In this document: positions 36,526-45,765 of the stretch, piece after piece
Numbering within the stretch: the first letter of the stretch is position 1
How the letters are laid out: the number at the start of each line of letters is the position of its first letter
NCBI GenBank assembly: GCA_051277005.1
Contig: JBNMPS010000001.1
Coordinates: 9,360 to 73,359 of the forward strand
Reading direction: 5' to 3'
Length of the DNA stretch: 64,000 nucleotides
From: Dasania sp051277005
Lineage (GTDB): Bacteria; Pseudomonadota; Gammaproteobacteria; Pseudomonadales; Dasaniaceae
Translations under genes and position numbers: made by a program
Notes under the pieces: generated by a model
Told to the model about the DNA's origin: nothing
The model's input: the letters and a program-made list of their open reading frames with translations, nothing else
Databases searched by the model: none

Positions 36526-37635
36526 ATGAAAGTAGTCAGTGTGTTGCGGGGCGCAGATAGTAGCATTGTCGCCGTGGGTTGCGTTGTATCAAAATCTTTA
36601 CAAAAGGCTGGTGCGGTATCTCATGCCTTAGTGTTGAGGGATGACGGTGATGTTGCTAAAATCGCAGACCATTTTAACAAGGTAGATAGCTTTGGTTTGC
36701 AGCCTAAGTGTTGGAAGGGCTTGCGGTTAAAGTTGTTTATTAGGTTAAAAAAATATTTTTCTAACCATAAAGTTGATGCGGTAGTGGTTCATCAATACAA
36801 AGAGTTTGTGATGATGTTATTACTACAGCGTTTATTCGCCTTTAAATTGGTTTTGATTTTTCATGGCGAAAGAGATCTTCGGTCAGTTACTAGGCGGTGG
36901 TGGTTATCACATTTGATAAATAAAGATTGCTACTTGGTGGGAGTATCTCAAAGTGTTGGCAATTATATTTCAACCCATCTAAATAAAATGCCTGAAAATG
37001 ATATTGTTGTTGTCAATAACGGGGTAGATTTTAAAGATTTAGAGAGAAATTTTCTTGCGAGGGATGATGCTAGGCAAGCCCTAAATTTACACTCGCAAGG
37101 GATTATTTTTGGAACTATGGGTAGGCTAGCCCACACCAAAGGTATCGATGTTCTAATCATGGCATTTTCTTCGATAGCAAAAAAAGACAGTTCTATCCAG
37201 TTGGCGATTATGGGTGAAGGTGGTAAAAGGCGGGAGCTGGCTGCACTGGTTACACAATTAGGCGTACAGGAACAAGTCACGTTTTTGGGGAAAATAGAAA
37301 AGGGCGCTTATTATCTTAAGGCGTTCGATTATTTTGTTTTCCCCTCTCGTCGTGAAGGCTTTGGTTTGGCGTTGATAGAGGCTATTGCAGCAAAGCTGCC
37401 GGTAATTTTTTCTGACATAGCGGTATTTCAATCCTTAGTCGCCAGGCAGGAGTTGATGGCTTTAGTCGGCGATGAAAAGTCACTTCAGTTAAAGATGGAG
37501 ACGGTGTTACTAACATCAGAAAATCATCATGAAATTAGTGCCGAACAATATTGTTATGCCAGAGATAATTTTTCTATTGAACATATGGTTCAGGCTTATA
37601 AAGAATTTTTCTTAAAGAGTCTGGAGCTTGGTTGA
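36526..37635 (+). CDS. GT4-family glycosyltransferase
   Basis: About 369 residues in two Rossmann domains. FGTMGRLAHTKGIDVLIMAF begins the donor-binding domain, and SRREGFGLALIEAIAAKLPVI is the GT4 EX7E motif. The start at 36526 (MKVVSVLRGADSS) is preferred over the upstream GTG at 36478 because GGGAGG lies 10 bases before it. It lies just upstream of a truncated GT2 gene and the O-antigen ligase gene, so it probably builds LPS outer core or O-antigen. The sugar is unknown. Confidence 0.9.
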   Translation: MKVVSVLRGADSSIVAVGCVVSKSLQKAGAVSHALVLRDDGDVAKIADHFNKVDSFGLQPKCWKGLRLKLFIRLKKYFSNHKVDAVVVHQYKEFVMMLLLQRLFAFKLVLIFHGERDLRSVTRRWWLSHLINKDCYLVGVSQSVGNYISTHLNKMPENDIVVVNNGVDFKDLERNFLARDDARQALNLHSQGIIFGTMGRLAHTKGIDVLIMAFSSIAKKDSSIQLAIMGEGGKRRELAALVTQLGVQEQVTFLGKIEKGAYYLKAFDYFVFPSRREGFGLALIEAIAAKLPVIFSDIAVFQSLVARQELMALVGDEKSLQLKMETVLLTSENHHEISAEQYCYARDNFSIEHMVQAYKEFFLKSLELG

Positions 37636-37645
37636 GAATGAGCAC

Positions 37646-37843
37646 ATGAGTTTAGTGACTATTGTAATCCCCTGCTATAACCATCAAGAGTCTGTGGTGG
37701 GCGCTGCAGAGAGCGTGCTTGAGCAAGATCATCCGGAGACGCGGAAGCTAACGGTGAGTAAACAGTATGCTGCTGCGGCAGGTTTTTCGACAGGAAAAAC
37801 CATAGAGTCCTACAAAAACGATACGTGGAGGTATGTGTCTTAA
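37646..37843 (+). pseudogene. Truncated GT2-family glycosyltransferase
   Basis: The first 30 residues are a perfect GT2 start (SLVTIVIPCYNHQESVVGAA, then ESVLEQDHPE). The sequence then departs where the DDGSTD motif should appear and ends after 65 residues. A large internal deletion has joined it to a short foreign tail. Its TAA overlaps the waaL ATG (TAATG), so the stub may still be translated and couple translation to waaL. Confidence 0.7.
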
Positions 37844-39045
37844 TGATTGCTGTTAAGGATGGCGTTAGGCATATTGTAGCCTGTTTTGTTTTTTTTGGTT
37901 TACTGGTGTGTTTTTCGTATCCTTCGTTTTTGATACCGGGATCGTCAGTTAAGTTTGCATATTATGCCTTAGTGATACTGCCGGGTTTGGTTTTGCTGGG
38001 TTTAGATTATCAATGCCTAATAGTAAACGTTAAAAAAAATAAAGGCCTGTATGTATTGTGTCTACTGATGGTGTATTGGTGCCTAACATTACTATGGGTT
38101 GACGACGTGCCAGAAAATTGGGGGGGCAAGTCTAGTCTTATCGGCTCGGAGTTAAGGCGATTACTATCGGTGTTTATGTATGTCGTGGTTATTTGGCATG
38201 TTGTTACGGTTTATCGGCAGTATGTTGAGCGGTTTCACCGTTTGTTATTGGTTGTTTTTGCTATAGGCATTCTCAATTCTTTTTATTCATTATTGGGCAT
38301 TGATCTTACCGGTGATTTTCGATTGGGGACGGGGAGCGGTTTTAGTCAAGCAATACATGCGGCTCACTACTATGGATTTTTCTTTGCCTTGTCGCTAGGC
38401 ATGATTATTGTGAGCAGGCATCAACCGACAGTCGTTCTGGCGCTTGTTGTGTTTATATTGGCTTTTATAGCGATTATTCTGACTAAGTCGAGAGGGGGCT
38501 ATGTTGCCATAGGGATTACTGTCTTGTCGGCCAGTGCTTATATGGCTGTAATTAGAAAACCTGTCTTAGCGGTAGCGGTAGCGTTAGCTTTGTTGTTGCT
38601 GGGGGGGGCTATGTTTTATCTTTACCCTCAGTTCTTTTTAAATCGAGGGAGTTCTTATCGTTTTGACATATGGCTTGAAAGCTGGAATATGATTCAGCAG
38701 GCTCCTTGGTTTGGTATTGGTTTGGGGGCTCGGCCGCCAGTGTTAGCTCAAGGTTTTGAGCATGCTCATAATCTCTATTTATACCAGTGGTTAACGACGG
38801 GATTAGTTGGCTTGGTATTGTTTGCTGTATTAGTGCTGGTGGCTATACAGGGCGCAGTAAGCCGGTCTAAGCGGCGGTCATTGCCCTATATTCTTGCGAT
38901 GATTTACTTTCTAGCGGCCATGCTGACCGATGTGCAGTATTTAATAAGCTCTCCCAATGAAGCGTGGCTTTGTTTTTGGTTTTGCTTAGTTTTTTTACTG
39001 TCTTTAGAAAAAAAAGACAATGTTGGCCACAAGCCTTTGGGATAA
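37843..39045 (+). CDS. waaL: O-antigen ligase-family membrane protein (WaaL-like)
   Basis: About 400 residues with 10-12 membrane helices and the Wzy_C/O-antigen ligase core: the periplasmic loop with SRGGYVAIGITVLSAS and RFDIWLESWNMIQQAPWFG followed by FEHAHNLYLYQWLTTG, whose conserved His is expected at the active site. It should join O-antigen to lipid A-core on the periplasmic side. The ATG at 37843 has GGAGGT upstream; a GTG at 37825 is the other option. O-antigen polymerase (Wzy) cannot be fully excluded, but the location in the core cluster favours ligase. Confidence 0.85.
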   Translation: MIAVKDGVRHIVACFVFFGLLVCFSYPSFLIPGSSVKFAYYALVILPGLVLLGLDYQCLIVNVKKNKGLYVLCLLMVYWCLTLLWVDDVPENWGGKSSLIGSELRRLLSVFMYVVVIWHVVTVYRQYVERFHRLLLVVFAIGILNSFYSLLGIDLTGDFRLGTGSGFSQAIHAAHYYGFFFALSLGMIIVSRHQPTVVLALVVFILAFIAIILTKSRGGYVAIGITVLSASAYMAVIRKPVLAVAVALALLLLGGAMFYLYPQFFLNRGSSYRFDIWLESWNMIQQAPWFGIGLGARPPVLAQGFEHAHNLYLYQWLTTGLVGLVLFAVLVLVAIQGAVSRSKRRSLPYILAMIYFLAAMLTDVQYLISSPNEAWLCFWFCLVFLLSLEKKDNVGHKPLG

Positions 39046-39136
39046 ACGCAACGACTGTCTTGCCGGGCTCGACCCGGTATCCAGATGGGATAAACGCAAT
39101 AACCGTCATGCCGGGCTCGACCCGGTATCCATAGGC
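39041..39136. repeat. Two 48-bp tandem REP-like units after waaL
   Basis: Two copies (from 39041 and 39089) of GATAAACGCAA..CGT followed by GTCxTGCCGGGCTCGACCCGGTATCCA. The stem is CCGGG / CCCGG with TCGA-type loop. The first copy begins inside the last codons of waaL. Confidence 0.88.
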
Positions 39137-39688
39137 TCCAACGTTCGTCCGTATGCATCTTAAGTACTGGCCATTAAAAAATGACTATTTACTCATGCAT
39201 TATAATGGCGCGTTGAGGATTGTTCGGATATTTCAGTTTTCGTGGATACCGGGTCGGGGCCTGGTAAGACATAAAATGAATGTTAACCGGGCAGTTGTGG
39301 GAACTGCCACATGCCTTACTAGTCTAGATAGACATTGCATCCAGCAGGGGCAGTTGTGATAATGGCTCGTTAGAGCCGCCGCCATATTTCCGGTGTGTAA
39401 TAATGCGAATATAACGGCATATCGGGCGTAAATGCTTAAAAAAAACATATCATTGGCTTTATGTTGTATTGATGTTTTTAGAGTCATGATGGTTTGTACC
39501 TAAAATATGTGAGGTTTGAGCCAGTGGGCATGAGAATTATAAATGGGCGCTGGGAATGGGAATTAAACACCTGGCGACGTTAGTTGATTTATTGCTTGAA
39601 GATGGCGGGCTCCAGCTGAGAAATTTGGAGAAGGCTCAGTCGTTTCACGAGCGGCTAGACGAATATTTTTAAGGAAATCATTTTTAGC
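39137..39688. other. Gap between waaL and the gsp operon
   Basis: About 550 bases. Besides the solitary palindrome, a 38-codon frame at 39556-39672 (MGIKHLATLVDLLLEDGGL, ending 16 bases before gspE) has a plausible amphipathic composition but no recognisable family or strong ribosome binding site. It may be a leader peptide or chance. The gsp promoter should lie here, but I could not place it. Confidence 0.35.
39239..39270. repeat. Solitary inverse REP-like palindrome
   Basis: TGGATACCGGGTCGGGGCCTGGTAAGAC, an imperfect member of the inverse type (CCGGG / CCTGG). It lies in the 640-base gap between waaL and gspE. Confidence 0.65.
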
Positions 39689-41410
39689 ATGGTAAAAGAA
39701 GAGGCAGCTGAAAGAAAAGCTGATTGGTCGCTAATGGCGCTGGGTCAGATTTTGATCGATCAAAAATCGATACAATCCAGAGATTTAGAGAAAGCCCTTG
39801 TGGTCCAGCAGCAACTGGGTGGGCGGCTAGGAGCTATACTTATTCGCTCCGGCAGTTTGTCAGAAAGCAATTTATTGGCTGCGCTTAATTTGCAGTTGGG
39901 GTTTGAGTTGCTGGATTTCAGTAAATCCTCTTCACCTAGCGATGAAGAGGTCGCTGCCGCTCTTGATTTAACTCGGCTGAGTGTCGACTGGTTGCTGCAG
40001 ATGGATACGGTTATTTGGTTGCGTAATGAGCAGCTTTATTGTTTGGCTAAGGACCCGCTGTTGCCATTATTAGATGAAACGCTGATTGATGCCTGCGCAC
40101 TCCCCATCCATTATTGTCTTGCCCGTTCTCAGGTGCTCGATAGTTTGCTGGCTAATGTGAAAATAACACAATCTGAGCAGCAGCTTGATGGCGATATGAA
40201 CGATGATATTCAACAGCTTCGTGAGCTTGCTGAAGAAGCGCCAGTGATAGAAATGGTCAATAATATTATTTCACAAGCTTTGGAGGAGCGGGCCTCGGAT
40301 ATCCACGTAGAGCCCGAAGAAGATAGCTTTGATGTTAGGTATCGTATCGATGGCGTTATGGTAGCCAATCGTACTTTGCCCAAGCAGCGTTATTACGCTA
40401 TTGCCTCTCGGCTAAAGTTAGTCTCAGGGATTGATATCGCCGAGCGACGCCTGCCTCAAGATGGCCGCATTGGTATGCGTATAAATGGCCAAGATTTAGA
40501 TATTCGTGTGTCCTCTTTACCGGGTGTGCACGGTGAGTCAATTGTTATGCGTTTGCTGCCAAAAGAGCGGCAAGACATGGTGTTAGATAAGCTGGGGTTT
40601 TTGCCCGATCACTTAGTGCTTATGCGCCGCTGGATGTCTCAGTCGCATGGCATTGTTTTAGTGACAGGGCCAACCGGTTCCGGCAAATCCACAACGTTGT
40701 ATTCGGCCTTAGATGAATCGAACGATGGCGTAAAGAAAATCATTACCGTTGAAGACCCTGTTGAATTCAGATTGCCTCATGTTACCCAAGTGCAAGTACA
40801 CAGTGATATTGGATTAAGTTTTGCGGCGGCATTACGCTCAATTCTTAGGCAAGATCCCGATGTGATTATGATTGGCGAAATACGTGATTTAGAAACAGCC
40901 GAAATTGCGGTGCAATCGGCATTAACAGGACACCTGGTATTATCAACCTTACATACCAACGATGCGATGAGTGCGTTTAATCGCTTAATTGATATGGGTA
41001 TTGAGCCATTTTTGGCTGCAACGCCTGTCATTGCTGTGCAGGCTCAGCGATTGGTTAGGCGTTTATGCCCTGCGTGTTGTGAGCCTGTAGTTGTGCCGGA
41101 TGACGTTCGCGACGAAGTAGCTCCTTTTGTTTCTCAGCTGTTTCCAGTGGGGAAAGCCAATTGGCAGCAAGCCGTTGGCTGTGAGCAATGCCAGGATTCG
41201 GGTTATCGAGGCCGCTTAGGCATTTATGAATTAATTGATGTTGATGAATCAATACGCGAGCTGGTTATGAGCAGAGCGTCGTTATCAGCGCTGCAGGCTA
41301 AGGCAAAAAGTGAGGGGTATAGAAGCTTTTATACCGACGGATTAATAAAAGCGTGGCAAGGCCTAACCAGTATTGAAGAGGTGCATCGTGTGGCGAGTCA
41401 GCATACATGA
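39689..41410 (+). CDS. gspE: Type II secretion ATPase GspE
   Basis: A 573-residue motor ATPase that powers the type II secretion pseudopilus at the inner-membrane face. It has the N-terminal GspE-N/MshEN-like domain (LGGRLGAILIRSGSL), then SDIHVEPEED, Walker A GPTGSGKSTT, Walker B LRQDPDVIMIGEIRD and LTGHLVLSTLHTNDAMSA. The zinc site is CPACC...CEQC. Its stop overlaps gspF by 4 bases. First gene of the gspE-D operon; the ribosome binding site is AAGGAAA. Confidence 0.95.
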   Translation: MVKEEAAERKADWSLMALGQILIDQKSIQSRDLEKALVVQQQLGGRLGAILIRSGSLSESNLLAALNLQLGFELLDFSKSSSPSDEEVAAALDLTRLSVDWLLQMDTVIWLRNEQLYCLAKDPLLPLLDETLIDACALPIHYCLARSQVLDSLLANVKITQSEQQLDGDMNDDIQQLRELAEEAPVIEMVNNIISQALEERASDIHVEPEEDSFDVRYRIDGVMVANRTLPKQRYYAIASRLKLVSGIDIAERRLPQDGRIGMRINGQDLDIRVSSLPGVHGESIVMRLLPKERQDMVLDKLGFLPDHLVLMRRWMSQSHGIVLVTGPTGSGKSTTLYSALDESNDGVKKIITVEDPVEFRLPHVTQVQVHSDIGLSFAAALRSILRQDPDVIMIGEIRDLETAEIAVQSALTGHLVLSTLHTNDAMSAFNRLIDMGIEPFLAATPVIAVQAQRLVRRLCPACCEPVVVPDDVRDEVAPFVSQLFPVGKANWQQAVGCEQCQDSGYRGRLGIYELIDVDESIRELVMSRASLSALQAKAKSEGYRSFYTDGLIKAWQGLTSIEEVHRVASQHT

Positions 41411-42612
41411 GCAATCATTTTAATTACGTCGCTGTTGATGAGCAGGGCAATGAAGTTAGTGGTGACTTAGCCGCCAGCTCCGAGCGTGAGGCAATAGGTT
41501 TATTGATAAAACAATCATTAACGGTGTTAGTGATTGATAGCCAAGCCACGGCGGCGAAAGAAGAAGGCCCCGGCACTAAGCGGTTGACGCCCACTGATAT
41601 CGTTACGGCTTTGTTTGAATTATCGTCAATGCTCAATGCTGGGGTTAGTGCCGCTGAGGCGGTGAGTTCGCAGGGCCAATCAGCCGCTCATCAGCGTATT
41701 CGTTGGGCGTTTCATCTTGCCTCTAAAACCTTGCGGCACGGCGGAAGTTTTGAGCAAGCCATGCAGGCCTCTGAGTTACCGCTGCCTGATTATGTTTTTT
41801 ATCTTATTAGGGCGGGGGAGTTATCGGGTAGTTTAGGTGCAGCTTTGACCGATGCCTGTGAGCAGCTGCAGCATGATATAGCGACCCGCAACGATACTCG
41901 TAATGCGTTGATATACCCGGTCATCTTGGTGGTGTCGGGTATTTTATCGGTATTGATGATGTTCATTTATGTTGTGCCCAGTTTTACCAATTTATTAGAA
42001 GAGGCTGAGCGCCTACCGTGGCTGGCGTGGGCTGTTCTATCGGCAGGTGATTGGTCAAATAAGCATTTTTTGCTGTTGGCTATGATGCTGGCGACGCCCC
42101 CTGTATTGCTGTTTGCGGCTTGGTCGCAGGCAAATATTAGAGTTAAAATATTGCACCTGATCGAAAAAATGCCGATTGTAGGTGATTGGGTCTCACATGC
42201 CGATATTGCAGCTTGGTCTAAGGTGTTGTCGTCTTTGGTTCGAAATCGTGTAGAGCTTGTTGTCGCTTTGGAGTTGGCAGCAGAGACCGTGCGTATGCCC
42301 AGTCGTAAACGAAGTTTGGTTGACGCTAAAAATGCCGTAAAAGCGGGGGTGCCATTATCGGCCGCCCTGGAAGACAGTCAATGCTTAAATGCTACCGGCT
42401 ATAACCTTATTCGAGTAGGCGAACGCTCCGGTAAATTAGGGGAAATGCTAAACGCCCTTGCCAAGCTTTACATGGAACAAGGCCAGCAGCGAATGAAAAA
42501 AATGCTGATATTAATTGAGCCCGTGGCCATATTAATCATTGGTATTGGCATGGGGATAATTATCATTGGTATTATGCTGGCCATTACCAGCGCTAATGAC
42601 ATCCCGTTATAA
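41407..42612 (+). CDS. gspF: Type II secretion inner-membrane platform protein GspF
   Basis: A 401-residue protein with two GspF domains and three membrane helices (about residues 168-195, 215-240 and 370-395). The signatures YPVILVVSGILSVLMMFIYVVPSF and the final IGIGMGIIIIGIMLAI are typical. It connects the GspE motor to the pseudopilus. It starts inside the gspE stop region (4-base overlap). Confidence 0.94.
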   Translation: MSNHFNYVAVDEQGNEVSGDLAASSEREAIGLLIKQSLTVLVIDSQATAAKEEGPGTKRLTPTDIVTALFELSSMLNAGVSAAEAVSSQGQSAAHQRIRWAFHLASKTLRHGGSFEQAMQASELPLPDYVFYLIRAGELSGSLGAALTDACEQLQHDIATRNDTRNALIYPVILVVSGILSVLMMFIYVVPSFTNLLEEAERLPWLAWAVLSAGDWSNKHFLLLAMMLATPPVLLFAAWSQANIRVKILHLIEKMPIVGDWVSHADIAAWSKVLSSLVRNRVELVVALELAAETVRMPSRKRSLVDAKNAVKAGVPLSAALEDSQCLNATGYNLIRVGERSGKLGEMLNALAKLYMEQGQQRMKKMLILIEPVAILIIGIGMGIIIIGIMLAITSANDIPL

Positions 42613-42662
42613 GTTAATCAATAAGACCGCTTTAATTAAATAAACACGATATAGATAATATA

Positions 42663-43109
42663 ATGAAAAATTGTACAGTAAAAAATAAAACCCAAGGTTT
42701 TACTCTCTTAGAAATGATCGTAGTACTGGTCATTATAGGTTTAATTGCCGGATTAGTCGGCCCCAGTTTGTTTAAACAAGCCGATAAAGCCAAGGTACAA
42801 ACGGCGGGCACGCAGCTTAAAATGTTGAGAGGGGCGTTACATACCTTAAGGCTCGACATGGGGCGCTTACCTTCAGAGCAAGAGGGTTTGAACTTATTAG
42901 TAAAGGCGCCTTCTGATGAGCGTGTTGCGCAATTTTGGGAAGGCCCTTATATCGACGGCCGTTTACCGCTAGACCCTTGGAAAAGAGATTATGTCTATAC
43001 CTTTAAAAAGAGCGAGTTCGAGCCGTTTACTCTTTATTCATTAGGGGCTGATGGTGAGGTAGGTGGTGATAGCGATAATAAGGATATAGGTTATTTACCG
43101 GCGCAATAA
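42663..43109 (+). CDS. gspG: Major pseudopilin GspG
   Basis: A 148-residue type IV prepilin-like protein. Leader cleavage is at G-FTLLE (prepilin peptidase motif QG|FTLLEMIVVLVIIG). The C-terminal LGADGEVGGDSDNKDI loop supplies the calcium-binding Asp residues characteristic of GspG. It forms the body of the pseudopilus. Length is typical. A prepilin peptidase (GspO) is not encoded in the window and must come from elsewhere, probably pilD. Confidence 0.95.
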   Translation: MKNCTVKNKTQGFTLLEMIVVLVIIGLIAGLVGPSLFKQADKAKVQTAGTQLKMLRGALHTLRLDMGRLPSEQEGLNLLVKAPSDERVAQFWEGPYIDGRLPLDPWKRDYVYTFKKSEFEPFTLYSLGADGEVGGDSDNKDIGYLPAQ

Positions 43110-43506
43110 TACCAGCAAAGGTTTCACCATTCTTGAGATGGTGGTTGTCATGGTGTTGATTGGTGTTGTTACATCGTTGGCTATTCCCGGCGTACAAAAA
43201 ATGTACGGCAGTATGGAGCGGTCATTAAAGCGCAAAGACCTTCATGCCGCCTTAAACAGCCTGGCATTACTGGTACAAACTTCTGGTAGCCCCGTCACGT
43301 TTAAAGGGTTTCCAGCGGAGCCAGGGGAATTACCGCAGGCGTTTATTGATCGTTTAGCTGAATTGGATATCAGTTTAGCTGCAGAGGCGCCTATTTATAT
43401 TAGCGCTGCAGGTTTTTGCCCCGAGGGCGGCAAACTGATAGTGACTTCAGGCCGTACGCAGTACGCGTTATCGTTGCGTGAAATAGATTGCCGCGTCGTA
43501 AAGTGA
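43093..43506 (+). CDS. gspH: Minor pseudopilin GspH, apparently starting at ATT
   Basis: From an ATT codon at 43093 the translation is (M)YRRNNTSKG-FTILEMVVVMVLIG, an ideal prepilin leader of 10 residues with cleavage before Phe. The only in-frame ATG (43138) lies inside the conserved hydrophobic helix and would delete the leader and the cleavage site. A stop (TAG, 43087) blocks any earlier start. AAGGA at 43080-43084 is 8 bases before the ATT, an ideal ribosome binding site. The gene then overlaps gspG by 17 bases. The mature protein is short (about 127 residues) and is a tip pseudopilin. Confidence 0.8.
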   Translation: MYRRNNTSKGFTILEMVVVMVLIGVVTSLAIPGVQKMYGSMERSLKRKDLHAALNSLALLVQTSGSPVTFKGFPAEPGELPQAFIDRLAELDISLAAEAPIYISAAGFCPEGGKLIVTSGRTQYALSLREIDCRVVK

Positions 43507-43629
43507 AGAGTGATAGCCAGAGTGAATGAAGAGTAAATCCAAGTGATTTTCATTGCTGTCTATGGATTGTCGTTTGCTCTCAATGAAATTACCACGCACT
43601 TGCTTGCCTCAAACATGAAAGGTTTATAA

Positions 43630-44061
43630 ATGAAGGTGCTAACCCATCAAAAAGGCTTTACGCTATTAGAAGCGGTAGTGGCGATTGCTATTTTTGCGAT
43701 GGGGGCTACCGCGTTATACAGTGCGATAAACACCCACTTAAAAACGCTAGAACGAATAGATCACGTCAATACACGTAATTCGGCCATAGAAAGCGCCATA
43801 GAGTTTATGAGCACCGTTGACCCAGTCACTACGCCGCAAGGCCAGGCCAAAATCGGTGAAATGACCCTGATGTGGGAGGCTACAGCGCCTATATATGCCG
43901 CAGATGTACTGGATGAGCAAAATATAAAAACCATTAACCAAGCCAGTTTGTTTGATACGGCGGTAAGCTTGTCTCGGCAAGGTGATCTTATCAGCGTATT
44001 CAATATTACCTTGTTGGGTGTGAATAAAGCTAAAGGGGTAGGTGATGGCTTCTTTGATTAA
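43630..44061 (+). CDS. gspI: Minor pseudopilin GspI
   Basis: A 143-residue prepilin-like protein with cleavage motif KG|FTLLEAVVAIAIFAMGA. EAVVAIAIFA is characteristic of GspI (GspI usually has E-VLVALAIFA). The C-terminal part is short with no clear motif. It lies 124 bases after gspH and overlaps gspJ by 20 bases. With GspJ and GspK it forms the pseudopilus tip. Confidence 0.88.
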   Translation: MKVLTHQKGFTLLEAVVAIAIFAMGATALYSAINTHLKTLERIDHVNTRNSAIESAIEFMSTVDPVTTPQGQAKIGEMTLMWEATAPIYAADVLDEQNIKTINQASLFDTAVSLSRQGDLISVFNITLLGVNKAKGVGDGFFD

Positions 44062-44713
44062 ATCACCTCTACAGCGCAATGAAGGTTTTACGCTGTTAGA
44101 GATGTTGGTAGTGATTATGTTGGTTTCAATGCTGGCTGGCATGTTAATGCAGGGTTTTGTTTATATGTCGGGGGTTTACAGTGCCGTTGAGCGTCGCCAA
44201 AAACTTTCAGAATCACAGCAGCTTTTAGAGGGCTGGTTTAAACAAAGTATTTTGGGGGTGGTAAATGGTATCGATAGTAGTGCTGAGACCTCAACGTTTG
44301 AAGGGCAGCAACACTATTTTAAAGCTATTTCTTATTCGCCATTAGTGGAATGGGCATATCAACAAGAAAGCGGGCAAGCCTCGCGTTCGCCGCACTATAT
44401 TGAGTGGCGCCTTGAGAAAGACGAAAAACGGCTGCGGTTAAAGTATGGCCAAGCCTTATTGCAGGGCAAAAATCAATGGCGCTGGTTTACTATTCGAGAA
44501 TGGCCGTTTGCCGAGGCTGATTTTCAGTACTTATATAATGGCCAGTGGTTAGGTGAGTTCCCCCCGGCTAGAAGTTTTAATGAGGTGCCTCCACTGCTTC
44601 CGCAAGGTATAGCCATTAGTATTCGTGGTTTACGCATACCTTTTGATCTATTTGTTGCTACCAAAAGTGCGTCCAGTGCTTATTATCCACCCAGAGAATA
44701 CGGTGGCTTTTAA
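44042..44713 (+). CDS. gspJ: Minor pseudopilin GspJ
   Basis: A 223-residue prepilin-like protein; leader cleaved at EG|FTLLEMLVVIMLVSML. The GTG at 44042 is directly followed by ATG (44045); either could start it. It is larger than GspI as expected for GspJ. Last base shared with the gspK start (TAATG). Confidence 0.88.
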   Translation: MMASLIKSPLQRNEGFTLLEMLVVIMLVSMLAGMLMQGFVYMSGVYSAVERRQKLSESQQLLEGWFKQSILGVVNGIDSSAETSTFEGQQHYFKAISYSPLVEWAYQQESGQASRSPHYIEWRLEKDEKRLRLKYGQALLQGKNQWRWFTIREWPFAEADFQYLYNGQWLGEFPPARSFNEVPPLLPQGIAISIRGLRIPFDLFVATKSASSAYYPPREYGGF

Positions 44714-45765
44714 TGACTAATAAAAAAACACAGTCAGGTTTTGTATTGGTTACAGTGCTGTGGGTATTGGTCATCATGCTAATGGCCTTAACCGCATTCA
44801 CTGCATGGGTCGATAATGCCCGAGAGCAAGCCAGTAGCCGGCAAGAGTTGATCAATGCAAAAATAAAAAGCCATAGTCTATTCTCTCGGGCGTTGTTTAC
44901 CTATATGACAGGCAAGCAAGCAGCCAGTGGTATTTCATGGCCTGCCGAAGGTGGGGCGACGGTGGTAATTCCCGGTAATATCAATATCGCCGATTTTTTT
45001 GATGTACCCACCTTATTACCAAACAGTGTAGAAGCTGGTTTTATGCAAATGAATGGCCGGGTAATAGATGCGGGCGGTGGCTTGAGAATCATGATACAAG
45101 ACCGGGGCGGATTAATAGGTTTATCTTTTTTAAGAAAGGCATCGGTGTATAGCGGTATCAATAGTATCGGGGGCGGCAACTACACCGTTGATGAGCTAAA
45201 ACATACGCTACAAGATTACCATGATAAAAATAGCTTTCGCTTGGCAAAGGGTGCCGAGGGGCAACAATACAAACAGGCTGGCTTGCCCGCCCCCGCCAAT
45301 GGTTATTTACGCAACCCATTACAGCTTCGCAGTGTTATGCATTGGCACACATTGCTAGGTGAGGTGTCTGATGCTTGGATTTTGCAAAACTTCAAAGTAG
45401 AAGGTGGCGCTGCGGTTAATGTAAACAGTGCACAAATTGATAGCTTGTCGTTGGTGGTGGGCAGTGATGATGTGGCACAGCAAATAGAAAATAAAAGGCA
45501 GTTAGGTGCCATTAATAGTATTTTTCATATTCCGCTGCCGCCAGAGGACTTTGAAAATAATTTTTTTACCATGATGCCTGCCGATGGTTTGCGCTTTTGG
45601 AGCTGGCATATAAACCATCCCACTGCGCAAGTTTATGATGTACAATTCAACGCCCTTGCGCCAGGACAAAGCGCCTGGGTTGTGAACTGGATGACAAGAG
45701 TAACACTACCTGATGAATTGGCTCGACGCACAGCGGTTGAAATTAATCACCCGTTTTTCCACTAA
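44713..45765 (+). CDS. gspK: Minor pseudopilin GspK
   Basis: A 350-residue tip pseudopilin with the GspK-type leader SG|FVLVTVLWVLVIMLMALTA, which lacks the Glu5 found in the other pseudopilins, and a large periplasmic domain (VNVNSAQIDSLSLVVG is the family's NVNTA-like block, near residue 235). TAATG coupling with gspJ. It overlaps gspL by 53 bases. Confidence 0.9.
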   Translation: MTNKKTQSGFVLVTVLWVLVIMLMALTAFTAWVDNAREQASSRQELINAKIKSHSLFSRALFTYMTGKQAASGISWPAEGGATVVIPGNINIADFFDVPTLLPNSVEAGFMQMNGRVIDAGGGLRIMIQDRGGLIGLSFLRKASVYSGINSIGGGNYTVDELKHTLQDYHDKNSFRLAKGAEGQQYKQAGLPAPANGYLRNPLQLRSVMHWHTLLGEVSDAWILQNFKVEGGAAVNVNSAQIDSLSLVVGSDDVAQQIENKRQLGAINSIFHIPLPPEDFENNFFTMMPADGLRFWSWHINHPTAQVYDVQFNALAPGQSAWVVNWMTRVTLPDELARRTAVEINHPFFH

